Shown here one piece after another: positions 20,237 through 29,195 of a stretch of 34,303 bases of DNA (position 1 is the first letter of the stretch; each line of letters starts with the position of its first letter). Source of the DNA: Dokdonia sp. Its GTDB lineage: Bacteria; Bacteroidota; Bacteroidia; Flavobacteriales; Flavobacteriaceae. The notes under the pieces are model-generated. The model did no database searches. It was not told the DNA's origin and saw only the letters and a list, made by a program, of their open reading frames with translations. A program made the translations under genes and the position numbers. The stretch spans positions 1 to 34,303 of the forward strand of contig JALZVV010000023.1 in assembly GCA_023299935.1 (NCBI GenBank), given 5' to 3'.

Positions 20237-21202
20237 TTATTCTAAAGTTGCAGACCTTAAGATGGCTTCTAACTCCATCATGTTATCTCTTTGTTCTTGG
20301 GAAGGAGAATAAATAAAGCCTTCTAAAACTAGATAACGTCCATTCTTTTCATCCTTTATCGCATAATTAAGAAAAGGGCCAGCTCTGTATTTTCCCTGTA
20401 TATCCCAAGTTCCTTTGGTCTCCCAGGCAAAGTGCCCATCTATTTCTGTTTGAGCTAGATAGGGCGAGAAGGCTCTTTCCGTCTGGAAACGACCTTCTCC
20501 TACAGGAATATTTTTGCCCGCGATAGAGTCTCTCATTCTTACAATACGAGCAATGGTAAAGGTATCTCTATCTAAGGTTCTTAATGGCACTTCATACACC
20601 GTTAAGTTCATATTCCCATTGCGTTTTAAGTCACGGCGCATCCAGAAAAAATTCTCATTTTGAATTTCATACTTATATACTGTTGGAAATTTCATATTTA
20701 CACCAAGGGTCGCTCGCAGAGAATCTGTATTTTTTAGAGAAACATTTATTCTCCTTACATTTTCCTCTAGTTCCTGTGCTTTATAAGCCTCTAAAATTTC
20801 TTGTCTATTGTTAATTATCACCTGTGCCATTTCCAGTTCACTATTTCCTGTGACTGTAATACTGGTCTGAGGGGCAGCATAAAGGTCCTTGCCAATTTTT
20901 ACGGAAGCAGCTCCTTTTTCAAATCGTAAAAAAATCCGACTTTGTTTCTGAGTTCCTCTAAACGCATCAGGTTCAATCTGGTCTATTGAAAAAGAAGGCT
21001 CTTCTCTAGGCAAACCATAAATAGGGACTGCAAGTACTTTACGTACGGCATCTCCTACAAGGCCTTGCCATTGTTCGTTTGAAGCTACTACCTTTACCGT
21101 ACTTGCCAGCCCAAAAGAACTAGATAGAATACGTTTTTTAGGTTTATCATCGCAAGAGAGAAGGACTCCTATGCACAGTATAACGGTGAGTAATTTTTTC
21201 AT
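20237..21202 (-). CDS. DUF4837 family lipoprotein
   Basis: 321 aa; lipoprotein signal MKKLLTVILCIGVLLSC; recognised Bacteroidota family pattern. Confidence 0.8.
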   Translation of the reverse strand: MKKLLTVILCIGVLLSCDDKPKKRILSSSFGLASTVKVVASNEQWQGLVGDAVRKVLAVPIYGLPREEPSFSIDQIEPDAFRGTQKQSRIFLRFEKGAASVKIGKDLYAAPQTSITVTGNSELEMAQVIINNRQEILEAYKAQELEENVRRINVSLKNTDSLRATLGVNMKFPTVYKYEIQNENFFWMRRDLKRNGNMNLTVYEVPLRTLDRDTFTIARIVRMRDSIAGKNIPVGEGRFQTERAFSPYLAQTEIDGHFAWETKGTWDIQGKYRAGPFLNYAIKDEKNGRYLVLEGFIYSPSQEQRDNMMELEAILRSATLE

Positions 21203-21222
21203 TTTAGTAATTCTTTTAAAAA

Positions 21223-22854
21223 TTATTTTCCAACAACCAGCTTCATTCCTGGTTTGAGCTTATTCCCTCTAATATCATTCCAAAGTCTAATATTCTCTAC
21301 ACTAACTCCAGGAAATTTATTTGCAATTTTCCATAAAGAATCTCCTTCTTGTACAGTATAGGTCGCACTCCCTGCTGGAATGGCTTTTTGTTTCTTTTCT
21401 GGCTCTGTTGCATCTACTGGTTTTCTAGGATAGATTGTAAGCCGTTGTCCAATTTTGAGATTGTTAGACCTCATATTATTCCACCGTTTTATCTGGCTTA
21501 CTTTCACCCCATATTTATTGGCTATTTTTCCGAGATAATCACCGTTTTTAACGCGGTATCGCACTTGAGCATCTGAGGTCGTGAGTTTGGGAAGTGGTTT
21601 TTCTCTTTTGTCTAATTCCGCTTTCGCGAAAGCATAAATCGCATCTTCATTCTGCACAAATTTACCCACACTTTCTGAAGGTAATCTTAGGTAGTATTGC
21701 TTGCCTTTAACCACAGGAATAACATCCAGTTTATAGGAGGGGTTCAAAAACTGAAGGGTTTCCAGAGGCTCTCCTGTAAGGGTGGCTACTTGCTCTAATG
21801 TAATGGTGTTTTTAATGTGTATCGTGTCTGAAGCAAAATAGGAAACGGGCGGTTTTTGGGGTTGATAACCGTGCTCCTCTGCATATTCAAAAAGATACAT
21901 CGTTGCTAGAAAAGCTGGCACATAACCCGCGGTTTCACGTGGAAGATTCTCTCTTATATTCCAATAATTGATATAGCCACCACTGCGGCGTATCGCCTTA
22001 GAAACGTTGCCAGGACCAGAATTGTAAGAGGCTAGAGCAAGGTCCCAATCTCCAAACATCCCATAGAGTTTAGACAAATATTCACAAGCAGCTTCTGTGG
22101 CCATAATAGGATCCATGCGCTCATCTACGTAGGAGTTTACATCAAGACCATATATTTTACCTGTAGTAAACATAAACTGCCATAAACCCGTAGCTCCAAC
22201 TCGTGATTTTGCTCTTGGTTTTAGGGCTGATTCTACAATAGCTAAATATTTTATCTCTAATGGAATGTTATATCTATCCAATCGCTCCTCAAACAATGGA
22301 AAGTAAAATTCACTTACTGCCATAAGGCGTTCCATAGTAGGTTTATGTCGTTTCAAATAGCGCTTTATCACACTTTCCAGCGAGGGATTATAAGCAATAT
22401 TAAAAGGTGTTTTTGCATCTAATCGTGCCAACCGATTTTTTAGGGTATCTGTAGGAAGATCTATGAGAACTTCTTCTCGATAATTAGGGTAATTAACCAT
22501 AGACAAAATGGAGTCGTATAGGTCCATTCTTGCCAATTCTTTGCGCCAGGCATTGTCCAGTCGTTCTGCTAATGGATTGTCTTTTAAAGCATTCGTTTCA
22601 TGCTTTGTAAAATCAGGCTGTGCAGTGGTTTGAGGGACTTCTGGTACAATTGGCTCCGTTTGTTTACTATCAGGTTGTGAAACCGGTACTATAGTATCGT
22701 TTTGAACCGTCGCTTCTTCAATCTGCTGCTCTTGAACAGCTTCTCGTTGTGCTACTCTTTCCAGATAAACGCTATAAGGTATCGTGTCTTGGGCTCTGGT
22801 TATCAAACCGAGTACAAGAAAAATCAATACTAAAAAATGTTGTTTTAATCGCAT
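21223..22854 (-). CDS. Lytic transglycosylase with two LysM domains (MltD-like)
   Basis: ORF 21223..22962; likely start at 22854 (MRLKQHFLVLIFLVLG signal peptide); SLT motifs ESALKPRAKSRVGATGLWQFMFTTG, LALASYNSGPGNV; LysM RYRVKNGDYLGKIANKYGV and TYTVQEGDSLWKIANKF. Confidence 0.94.
   Translation of the reverse strand: MRLKQHFLVLIFLVLGLITRAQDTIPYSVYLERVAQREAVQEQQIEEATVQNDTIVPVSQPDSKQTEPIVPEVPQTTAQPDFTKHETNALKDNPLAERLDNAWRKELARMDLYDSILSMVNYPNYREEVLIDLPTDTLKNRLARLDAKTPFNIAYNPSLESVIKRYLKRHKPTMERLMAVSEFYFPLFEERLDRYNIPLEIKYLAIVESALKPRAKSRVGATGLWQFMFTTGKIYGLDVNSYVDERMDPIMATEAACEYLSKLYGMFGDWDLALASYNSGPGNVSKAIRRSGGYINYWNIRENLPRETAGYVPAFLATMYLFEYAEEHGYQPQKPPVSYFASDTIHIKNTITLEQVATLTGEPLETLQFLNPSYKLDVIPVVKGKQYYLRLPSESVGKFVQNEDAIYAFAKAELDKREKPLPKLTTSDAQVRYRVKNGDYLGKIANKYGVKVSQIKRWNNMRSNNLKIGQRLTIYPRKPVDATEPEKKQKAIPAGSATYTVQEGDSLWKIANKFPGVSVENIRLWNDIRGNKLKPGMKLVVGK
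21620..21633. repeat. GCTTTCGCGAAAGC palindrome, copy 5
   Basis: Exact 14-mer in the lytic transglycosylase gene, AFAKA frame. Confidence 0.95.
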
Positions 22855-22904
22855 ACATTTATCAACGCCACATAGAGGGAAAACGTATCCCGAAGGGGTT
22901 CTGT

Positions 22905-22912
22905 CAAATATA
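22905..22912 (-). promoter_or_regulatory. Putative -7 element (TATATTTG) for the lytic transglycosylase/DUF4837 pair
   Basis: TAnnTTTG match upstream of ATG 22854. Confidence 0.4.
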
Positions 22913-22942
22913 AAGGTTTTGAAAGAGAGTTTCTTGTTAGTT

Positions 22943-24130
22943 CTAACGCTCAATAGCGCCAATTCCTGGCAAGGTCTTTCCTTCCAGCATCTCTAGCATC
23001 GCACCTCCTCCTGTAGACACATAACTTACTTTTTGAGCAAATCCAAATTGTTTTACCGCAGCCACACTATCTCCGCCTCCTACTAAAGAGAAAGTCCCGT
23101 TTTCTGTGGCCTGTGCAATGCTATTGCCTAAGGCTATAGTTCCTTGAGCAAAGCTATCCATTTCAAAAACACCCAATGGACCATTCCAAAGTATCGTTTT
23201 ACAGCGCTGTACCACAGTATCAAAATTAGTTCTAGAAGCAGGTCCAGCGTCAAGCCCTTGCCAATTATCAGGAATATTTTTAATATCGCTTGTTTGGGTT
23301 TCGGCATCATTTGCAAAGACATTTGCCGCGACTATATCTACCGGTAAGTGAATCTTAACACCCTTTGAATCGGCTTGTTTAAGGATCTCCAAGGCAAGTT
23401 CCATTTTATCATCTTCACAGATAGAATCACCTATGTTGCCGCCTTGTGCTTTAATAAAAGTAAAGGCCATACCGCCCCCTATTATAATCTCATCTACTTT
23501 ATCTAATATATTCTCTATTACCGTAATCTTAGAAGACACTTTTGACCCTCCCAAAATCGCCAGGACAGGTTTTTCGCTATTGTTAAGCACGCGATCAAGA
23601 CTCTCTATTTCCTTAGCTAATAGTTGTCCATAACATTTCGCTCCTGGAAAAAACTGAGCAACTACGGTCGTACTTGCATGAGCTCTATGGGCTGTTCCAA
23701 AGGCGTCATTTACGTATATATCTCCTAGCTGGGATAGTGCTTTTGCAAAAGCTTCATCTCCCTTTTTCTCTTCATCATGGTATCTCAAGTTTTCTAGCAA
23801 TAAGATTTGCCCCATCTCTAATTCCTTTGCTGCTGTCTCAGCCTCTTCACCTACGCAGTTTGCCACAAATTTTACCTCCACACCTATAATTTCTGAAACC
23901 GTACTACAAATATGCTGTAGCGAAAATTCAGATTCTTGGTTTTTAGGACGACCCAAGTGAGACATTAATATTGCAGAGCCCCCATCTTCTAAAATTTTAA
24001 GAATAGTAGGTTTTGCTGCTTCAATCCGTGTGGTGTCTGTTACCTTAAAATTCTCATCTAATGGCACATTAAAATCTACACGTATAAGTGCCTTTTTATT
24101 GTCAAAATTAAAGTTGTCAATAGTCGTCAT
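22943..24130 (-). CDS. pgk: Phosphoglycerate kinase
   Basis: Start likely at 24130 (MTTIDNFNFDNKKALIRVDFNVPLDENF); MSHLGRPK, FGTAHRAHAST, GGSKVSSKI, LVGGGDSVAAV. Confidence 0.97.
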   Translation of the reverse strand: MTTIDNFNFDNKKALIRVDFNVPLDENFKVTDTTRIEAAKPTILKILEDGGSAILMSHLGRPKNQESEFSLQHICSTVSEIIGVEVKFVANCVGEEAETAAKELEMGQILLLENLRYHDEEKKGDEAFAKALSQLGDIYVNDAFGTAHRAHASTTVVAQFFPGAKCYGQLLAKEIESLDRVLNNSEKPVLAILGGSKVSSKITVIENILDKVDEIIIGGGMAFTFIKAQGGNIGDSICEDDKMELALEILKQADSKGVKIHLPVDIVAANVFANDAETQTSDIKNIPDNWQGLDAGPASRTNFDTVVQRCKTILWNGPLGVFEMDSFAQGTIALGNSIAQATENGTFSLVGGGDSVAAVKQFGFAQKVSYVSTGGGAMLEMLEGKTLPGIGAIER

Positions 24131-24148
24131 AATCCCTGATTTTGCTAG

Positions 24149-24156
24149 CAAATATA
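24149..24156 (-). promoter_or_regulatory. Putative -7 element (TATATTTG) for pgk
   Basis: TAnnTTTG match 18 bp upstream of ATG 24130. Confidence 0.45.
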
Positions 24157-24190
24157 GCTGATACCCTAGTTAAAAACGTAACATTTCTAT

Positions 24191-24198
24191 TATATTTG
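24191..24198 (+). promoter_or_regulatory. Putative -7 element (TATATTTG) for holB
   Basis: TAnnTTTG match 6 bp upstream of ATG 24205. Confidence 0.45.
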
Positions 24199-24204
24199 AC
24201 CTCT

Positions 24205-25350
24205 ATGCTTTTCTCAAACGTTATAGGTCAAGAATTTATAAAAAGTCACCTCACTAAGAGTGCAGTTAAGGGGAGAATTCCTCACGCACAGCTGTTTGTA
24301 GGTGTTGCAGGTTCTGGAATATTACCTATGGCTATTGCTTATGCCCAGTACATTATATGCAGTAATAGCGGTAATGAAAACCAGGGAGGTAATGAGGCCT
24401 GTAATCTCAAGTTTCAAAATTATGGCCATCCTGATTTGCATTTTGCTTATCCCGTCGCGGCGGCATCAACTAATCAAAAAAAGCCAGTTTCAGCACATTT
24501 TGCAGTGGAATGGAGAAGTTTTCTTAAGGATAATATGTACGGTAGTCTGTTTGATTGGCATAAGCATATTGGGATAGAGAAAAAACAAAGCCAAATAAGC
24601 GTACACGAGGCTGCAGATATTAACAAAGCACTTGCCCTCAAATCTTTTGAAGGAGGATATAAGGTGATGATTATCTGGATGGCAGAAAAAATGAATCGCG
24701 AAGCATCTAATAAGCTTTTAAAACTCATTGAGGAACCACCTAATAAAACTGTTTTCCTGCTCCTTGCAGAAAATGATGACCTAATTATAGATACTATCAA
24801 GTCGCGTTGTCAAGTATTACAATTCCCAAGATTAAGTACTACACAAATCGCAACGGCTTTAGTTAAGAAATTTAGCCTCTCAGAAGGCGAAGCCATGAAA
24901 ATTGCCCATCAATCTGATGGAGATTTCAATAAAGCCCAACTGCTGCTGCAAAGCGATAACGACGAATTACTTTTTGAACAGTGGTTTGTAACTTGGGTTC
25001 GAAGTGCATTTATGGCAAGACAAAAAAAGGAAGCGATTTTAGATCTAATTGAGTGGAGTGAAACGATAGCCAAAACAGGGAGAGAAACACAAAAAAATTT
25101 CTTGCAATATAGTGTCCAATTTTTCAGGCAAGCGCTATTAAAAAACTACGCAATTCCAGATCTTGTTTTTATGGAAACCCAAACGGATTTTGATCTCAAC
25201 AAATTTGCTCCTTTTATACACGGAAATAATATTGCAGACATCATTTCTGAGCTAGAAAAAGCGCAATATCACATAGAACGCAACGGAAATGCCAAAATTA
25301 TCCTCTCGGATTTATCCATAAAACTAACACGATTAATACATCGTAAATAA
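24205..25350 (+). CDS. holB: DNA polymerase III subunit delta'-like protein
   Basis: Start likely at 24205 (MLFSNVIGQEFIKSHLTKSAVKGRIPHAQLFVG); MIIWMAEKMNREASNKLLKLIEEPPNKTVFLLLAEN clamp-loader motif. Confidence 0.88.
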   Translation: MLFSNVIGQEFIKSHLTKSAVKGRIPHAQLFVGVAGSGILPMAIAYAQYIICSNSGNENQGGNEACNLKFQNYGHPDLHFAYPVAAASTNQKKPVSAHFAVEWRSFLKDNMYGSLFDWHKHIGIEKKQSQISVHEAADINKALALKSFEGGYKVMIIWMAEKMNREASNKLLKLIEEPPNKTVFLLLAENDDLIIDTIKSRCQVLQFPRLSTTQIATALVKKFSLSEGEAMKIAHQSDGDFNKAQLLLQSDNDELLFEQWFVTWVRSAFMARQKKEAILDLIEWSETIAKTGRETQKNFLQYSVQFFRQALLKNYAIPDLVFMETQTDFDLNKFAPFIHGNNIADIISELEKAQYHIERNGNAKIILSDLSIKLTRLIHRK

Positions 25351-25460
25351 GCAGATTATCAATTACTTATGTCATTTTTAGATAACTCTAAAAACTGCAA
25401 TTGGCTCAACTAATTCAAACAAATAGGGGTTTTTGAACAATCTTAAGCTATTTACAAAGT

Positions 25461-25485
25461 GCAGCTGTTTCGCTGCCCTTTTTAA
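25461..25485 (+). terminator. Probable rho-independent terminator downstream of holB
   Basis: GCAGC-TGTTTC-GCTGC followed by CCTTTTT. Confidence 0.65.
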
Positions 25486-25495
25486 AAAAGTAATT

Positions 25496-26014
25496 CTATT
25501 TTTTACTACTATCGTAGTTGTCATTTAGCTCTTTTAAGATAGTCCCCGTAAGATCCAATTCCTCCTTACCATATAGCACACTTCCAGCATCATTACTTCC
25601 GTAAATATATCCATATCCGTTAGCACTTCCGTAGGCTTTTACTTGGTCCTTTACTTTTGTAATTAAACTATCAATAACCGCCTGACTCTCTGCCTGAAGT
25701 TTTCCTAATTTCTGCTGTCTCTCTCGTTGTAAAAGTTGCGCTTCGGCGTTAAGTTCATTATACTTTTGCTCCTGTTTTGAACGGCTCATAGAAGGTCCAT
25801 TTTTTTTAAACAGATCTTCCTTTATTTGATATGCCTGAATTCTTATTTCTAAGTCACCTTGTATGGCATCACTTTCTTTGGTAAAGCGTTCTTTAGCCTC
25901 CGTCATTTCATTATAATCCGTTAATAGTTTTTCTGTGTCTACATAGCCTGTTTTTTCAGTTTGACAACTTATACAGAATACCAAAACGGCAATTAATGTT
26001 ACTACTTTTTTCAT
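25496..26014 (-). CDS. OmpH/Skp-like lipoprotein
   Basis: 172 aa; lipobox-like VFCISC, helical Q/E/K-rich middle, YGYIYGSNDAGSVLYGKEELDLT typical OmpH C-terminus. Confidence 0.75.
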   Translation of the reverse strand: MKKVVTLIAVLVFCISCQTEKTGYVDTEKLLTDYNEMTEAKERFTKESDAIQGDLEIRIQAYQIKEDLFKKNGPSMSRSKQEQKYNELNAEAQLLQRERQQKLGKLQAESQAVIDSLITKVKDQVKAYGSANGYGYIYGSNDAGSVLYGKEELDLTGTILKELNDNYDSSKK

Positions 26015-26030
26015 TTTATCAAATTTTGAA

Positions 26031-26038
26031 CAAATGTA
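26031..26038 (-). promoter_or_regulatory. Putative -7 element (TACATTTG) for the OmpH-like gene
   Basis: TAnnTTTG match upstream of ATG 26014. Confidence 0.4.
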
Positions 26039-26380
26039 ATAAGAAAGGAATTTACTATTCTATTTTTCTTTTTCCTAAAGTATAGATATTTTCTATCACA
26101 CAGCGTCATCATCATACAAAACATTTATTTTAAATGGCTTTATTTAAGCCGTCTTAAGAGCATTTTACTAAAAGCACAGCAATAGGTAGCGCATGATGTT
26201 GAAAAACTCCGCAAAACAACTCTAAAGAACAAAAACCCTTAATTAGTAGATAAATTCCTTTTATACTTCACAAAAAAATGTAGTTGAGGCGTTATGCTAG
26301 TAACTAACAGATCAAGATGGTTATCACAAGTTTTGAAACTAGATTTTTGAATTAAAATCAGCCGGAACGTGAAGGATATT

Positions 26381-27202
26381 TTACTCCTTGTGTGCTAGCG
26401 CATATATAAGTGAAGAATAATTTCCTGTTTTCTTGGCTCTTCGGTTAGACTTCCAGCCATTTAGAAAAGCTTTGACAAAACTCATCTTTCCATTTTTATA
26501 TTTTTCAGACAAAAGCGAAACATAGTAAGCATCAAAAACCATAGGGTGTGTCGCAATAAGTTGTAATTCTTTTTCTATAAAAAGACTTTCTATTGCCTTT
26601 TGAGAGAAATGATATAAATGTCTAGGCACATCATAAGCGGCCCAATCTTCTTTATAATGTTGGGCATCTCTCGATTCAAAATTAGGAACCGCCACAAACA
26701 AATACCCATCGTGCTTAAGGTGCTCTTTAAGCCACGTTATTTGTTCATCCAAATCATATACATGTTCTAAAACATGCCACAGGGTGATCACATCAAAAAA
26801 ATCAGAAACATTCTCGATAGTACCAGAAACCGATACTCCTTTTTCTGTGGCTAATGCTCTTGCTTGTGCATTAGGTTCCGTTCCTTGCGCATCCCATCCT
26901 TTGGTGTTTAAATAGACAGGGAATTCTCCAGTGCCCGTTCCTATGTCCAGCAGTTTTCCTTTTTTAGGTAGATATGAATTAAGTAATCTTTGCTTTCGCG
27001 AAAGCGTAATGCGTTTTACGATTTGATACACTTTTTCAAACAAGGACCGCTTGCCATCTGTATGGGAAATATAATCTTGGCTCTGATAATAAGAAGGGAG
27101 ACCTGTGGGTGAAGGTTTAGGCGTAGTGTAATACATATGCCGTTCCTTATCATATTTTAAAGTGAACTCTTCTCCAGAAACAGAATGGTCTTTTACTTTC
27201 AT
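26381..27202 (-). CDS. Class I SAM-dependent methyltransferase
   Basis: 273 aa; KGKLLDIGTGTGEFPVYLNTKGWDAQGTEPN motif I; WHVLEHVYDLDEQITWLKEHLKHDGYLFVAVPN. Confidence 0.88.
   Translation of the reverse strand: MKVKDHSVSGEEFTLKYDKERHMYYTTPKPSPTGLPSYYQSQDYISHTDGKRSLFEKVYQIVKRITLSRKQRLLNSYLPKKGKLLDIGTGTGEFPVYLNTKGWDAQGTEPNAQARALATEKGVSVSGTIENVSDFFDVITLWHVLEHVYDLDEQITWLKEHLKHDGYLFVAVPNFESRDAQHYKEDWAAYDVPRHLYHFSQKAIESLFIEKELQLIATHPMVFDAYYVSLLSEKYKNGKMSFVKAFLNGWKSNRRAKKTGNYSSLIYALAHKE
26992..27005. repeat. GCTTTCGCGAAAGC palindrome, copy 6
   Basis: Exact 14-mer in the methyltransferase gene, LSRKQ frame. Confidence 0.95.
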
Positions 27203-27211
27203 GACGCGTAT

Positions 27212-27227
27212 TGTTTCACGTGAAACA
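27212..27227. promoter_or_regulatory. parS-like ParB-binding site (perfect 16-bp palindrome)
   Basis: TGTTTCACGTGAAACA, in the intergenic gap between mnmG stop and methyltransferase start; matches the widely conserved chromosomal parS consensus. Confidence 0.88.
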
Positions 27228-27234
27228 TTATACT

Positions 27235-29112
27235 TTATCTTCCCATATATACCAACATCACACTAATGTCTGCTGGTGAAACTCCACTAATTCTTGAAGC
27301 CTGGGAGATGGTAACTGGACGTATTTTTGTTAGTTTTTCTTTAGCCTCATAAGACAGTGACTTCAGCTTACTATAATCAAAATTAGCAGGTATTTTAATA
27401 TTCTCAAGCCTGGTCAACTTATCCGCATTGAGCTTTTCTTTGGCGATATATCCAGAATATTTAATCTTGATTTCTGCTTGTTCTAAAACATCTTTTTCAA
27501 GCTTATGTTCTGAAACATACTCAGCCACTTTATCAAACTTCACCATATCAGAAAGATAAATCTGCGGTCTAGAAAACACCTTAAACATCTTGTCAGATTG
27601 TTTCATTATGGATGAACCTCTCTCCTCCAAAATTGGATTAACTTCCTCTGGAGCTATACTTGTCTTTTCAAAAAAGCGAACTAAATCATCTGACTGTTTC
27701 TTTTTAACCTCCATCATTTTTAGACGCTCTAGAGAAGCCAAACCAGCTTGATGAGACAAAGGAGTAAGGCGCTCATCTGCATTGTCCTGACGCAATAATG
27801 TCCTATACTCCGCTCTAGAGGTAAACATCCTGTAAGGCTCTTCTGTACCTTTTGTAATTAAATCATCTATAAGAACGCCTATATACGCCTGATCCCTACG
27901 AAGCATAAATGGGTCCTTCTCTGCTACTTTTAGGTGGGCATTCATTCCCGCCATCAAACCTTGAGAAGCAGCTTCTTCATAACCCGTAGTTCCATTAATC
28001 TGCCCAGCAAAAAACAGCCCGCTTACTACTTTCGTTTCTAGAGTGTGACTTAACTGTGTGGGTGGAAAATAATCATATTCTATGGCATAACCCGGTCTAA
28101 AAAACTTAACATTTTCAAAACCAACAACCGAACGTAACGCTTTAAATTGAACATCCTCTGGCAAGGATGTAGAAAAGCCATTCACATATATTTCGCAAGT
28201 ATTCCATCCTTCGGGTTCCACAAATAATTGATGCCTATCCTTATCTGCAAATCGATTAATTTTATCCTCGATAGAAGGGCAATATCTCGGGCCGACTGAT
28301 TTAATTCTTCCATTAAACATAGGTGACCTATCGAAGCCTTCCTTAAGCAATTCATGTACTACTGGAGAAGTGTATGTCATGTGACAAGCGCGTTGCTCCT
28401 TCAATACCGCTGTCTCCTTGGAGTAACTAAACTTGTGTGGAATATCATCTCCTGGCTGTACAGTCATCTTAGAAAAATCTAAAGATCTACCATCTACACG
28501 AGGGGGTGTGCCTGTCTTCATTCTGCCAGTATCAAAACCTAAGTCTACTAACTGTTCTGTTATGCCGGTAGCCGCTCTTTCTCCGGCTCTTCCTCCACCA
28601 AATTGTTTCTCCCCAATATGAATCAATCCATTCAAAAAAGTGCCGTTTGTAAGAACCACGCTCTTAGCTTTGATTTCTATACCAAGAGAAGTCCGCACAC
28701 CTATAACTCGTTCTTTCTCAATAAGCAATCCATTCACCATCTCCTGATAAAAATCGAGATTAGGAGTTCCTTCCAATCGCATTCTCCATTCCTCTGCAAA
28801 TCGCATGCGATCACTCTGCACTCTTGGGCTCCACATGGCTGGCCCTTTAGATTTGTTAAGCATTTTAAACTGAATTGCGGTAAGGTCAGAAACTATACCA
28901 CTATACCCTCCCAGGGCGTCTATCTCTCTTACAATTTGCCCTTTTGCAATTCCTCCCATTGCCGGGTTACAAGACATCTGCGCAATTGTCTGAAGATTCA
29001 TGGTAACCAAAAGCGTTTTGCTACCCATATTGGCCGCGGCCGCTGCGGCTTCACAACCTGCGTGACCCGCACCCACGACAATCACATCATACACATCACT
29101 AAAAAGACTCAT
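27235..29112 (-). CDS. mnmG: tRNA uridine-5-carboxymethylaminomethyl modification enzyme MnmG (GidA)
   Basis: 625 aa; YDVIVVGAGHAGCEAAAAAANMG, SCNPAMGGIAKGQIVREIDALGG, MFTSRAEYRTLLRQDNADERL. Confidence 0.98.
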   Translation of the reverse strand: MSLFSDVYDVIVVGAGHAGCEAAAAAANMGSKTLLVTMNLQTIAQMSCNPAMGGIAKGQIVREIDALGGYSGIVSDLTAIQFKMLNKSKGPAMWSPRVQSDRMRFAEEWRMRLEGTPNLDFYQEMVNGLLIEKERVIGVRTSLGIEIKAKSVVLTNGTFLNGLIHIGEKQFGGGRAGERAATGITEQLVDLGFDTGRMKTGTPPRVDGRSLDFSKMTVQPGDDIPHKFSYSKETAVLKEQRACHMTYTSPVVHELLKEGFDRSPMFNGRIKSVGPRYCPSIEDKINRFADKDRHQLFVEPEGWNTCEIYVNGFSTSLPEDVQFKALRSVVGFENVKFFRPGYAIEYDYFPPTQLSHTLETKVVSGLFFAGQINGTTGYEEAASQGLMAGMNAHLKVAEKDPFMLRRDQAYIGVLIDDLITKGTEEPYRMFTSRAEYRTLLRQDNADERLTPLSHQAGLASLERLKMMEVKKKQSDDLVRFFEKTSIAPEEVNPILEERGSSIMKQSDKMFKVFSRPQIYLSDMVKFDKVAEYVSEHKLEKDVLEQAEIKIKYSGYIAKEKLNADKLTRLENIKIPANFDYSKLKSLSYEAKEKLTKIRPVTISQASRISGVSPADISVMLVYMGR

Positions 29113-29128
29113 TGTTTCACGTGGAACA
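29113..29128. promoter_or_regulatory. parS-like ParB-binding site directly abutting the mnmG start codon
   Basis: TGTTTCACGTGGAACA (reverse complement TGTTCCACGTGAAACA, the classical B. subtilis-type parS). Confidence 0.88.
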
Positions 29129-29153
29129 TTAGGTTAATACAATACATAGTGTG

Positions 29154-29184
29154 CAAATATACAGCGATAGCCTTCGTCCGCCAA
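29154..29184 (-). promoter_or_regulatory. Putative Bacteroidota sigma-A promoter for mnmG
   Basis: Minus strand TTG (29184-29182), N20, TATATTTG (29161-29154), matching TTG/TAnnTTTG architecture. Confidence 0.6.
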
Positions 29185-29195
29185 GTATACAGGAA

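Noticed and set aside
21931-21946. parS-like GGTTTCACGTGGAAGA inside the lytic transglycosylase gene
   Set aside because: Two mismatches to the parS 16-mer (positions 1 and 15) and inside coding sequence (LPRETAG); could be a weak site but not called.
24474-24800. 108-aa - strand ORF antisense to holB
   Set aside because: Shadow ORF; no independent support.
26310-26330. DnaA-box-like TTATCACAA as sign of oriC
   Set aside because: Does not fit TTATNCACA and no cluster of boxes is seen; oriC is not supported within the window.
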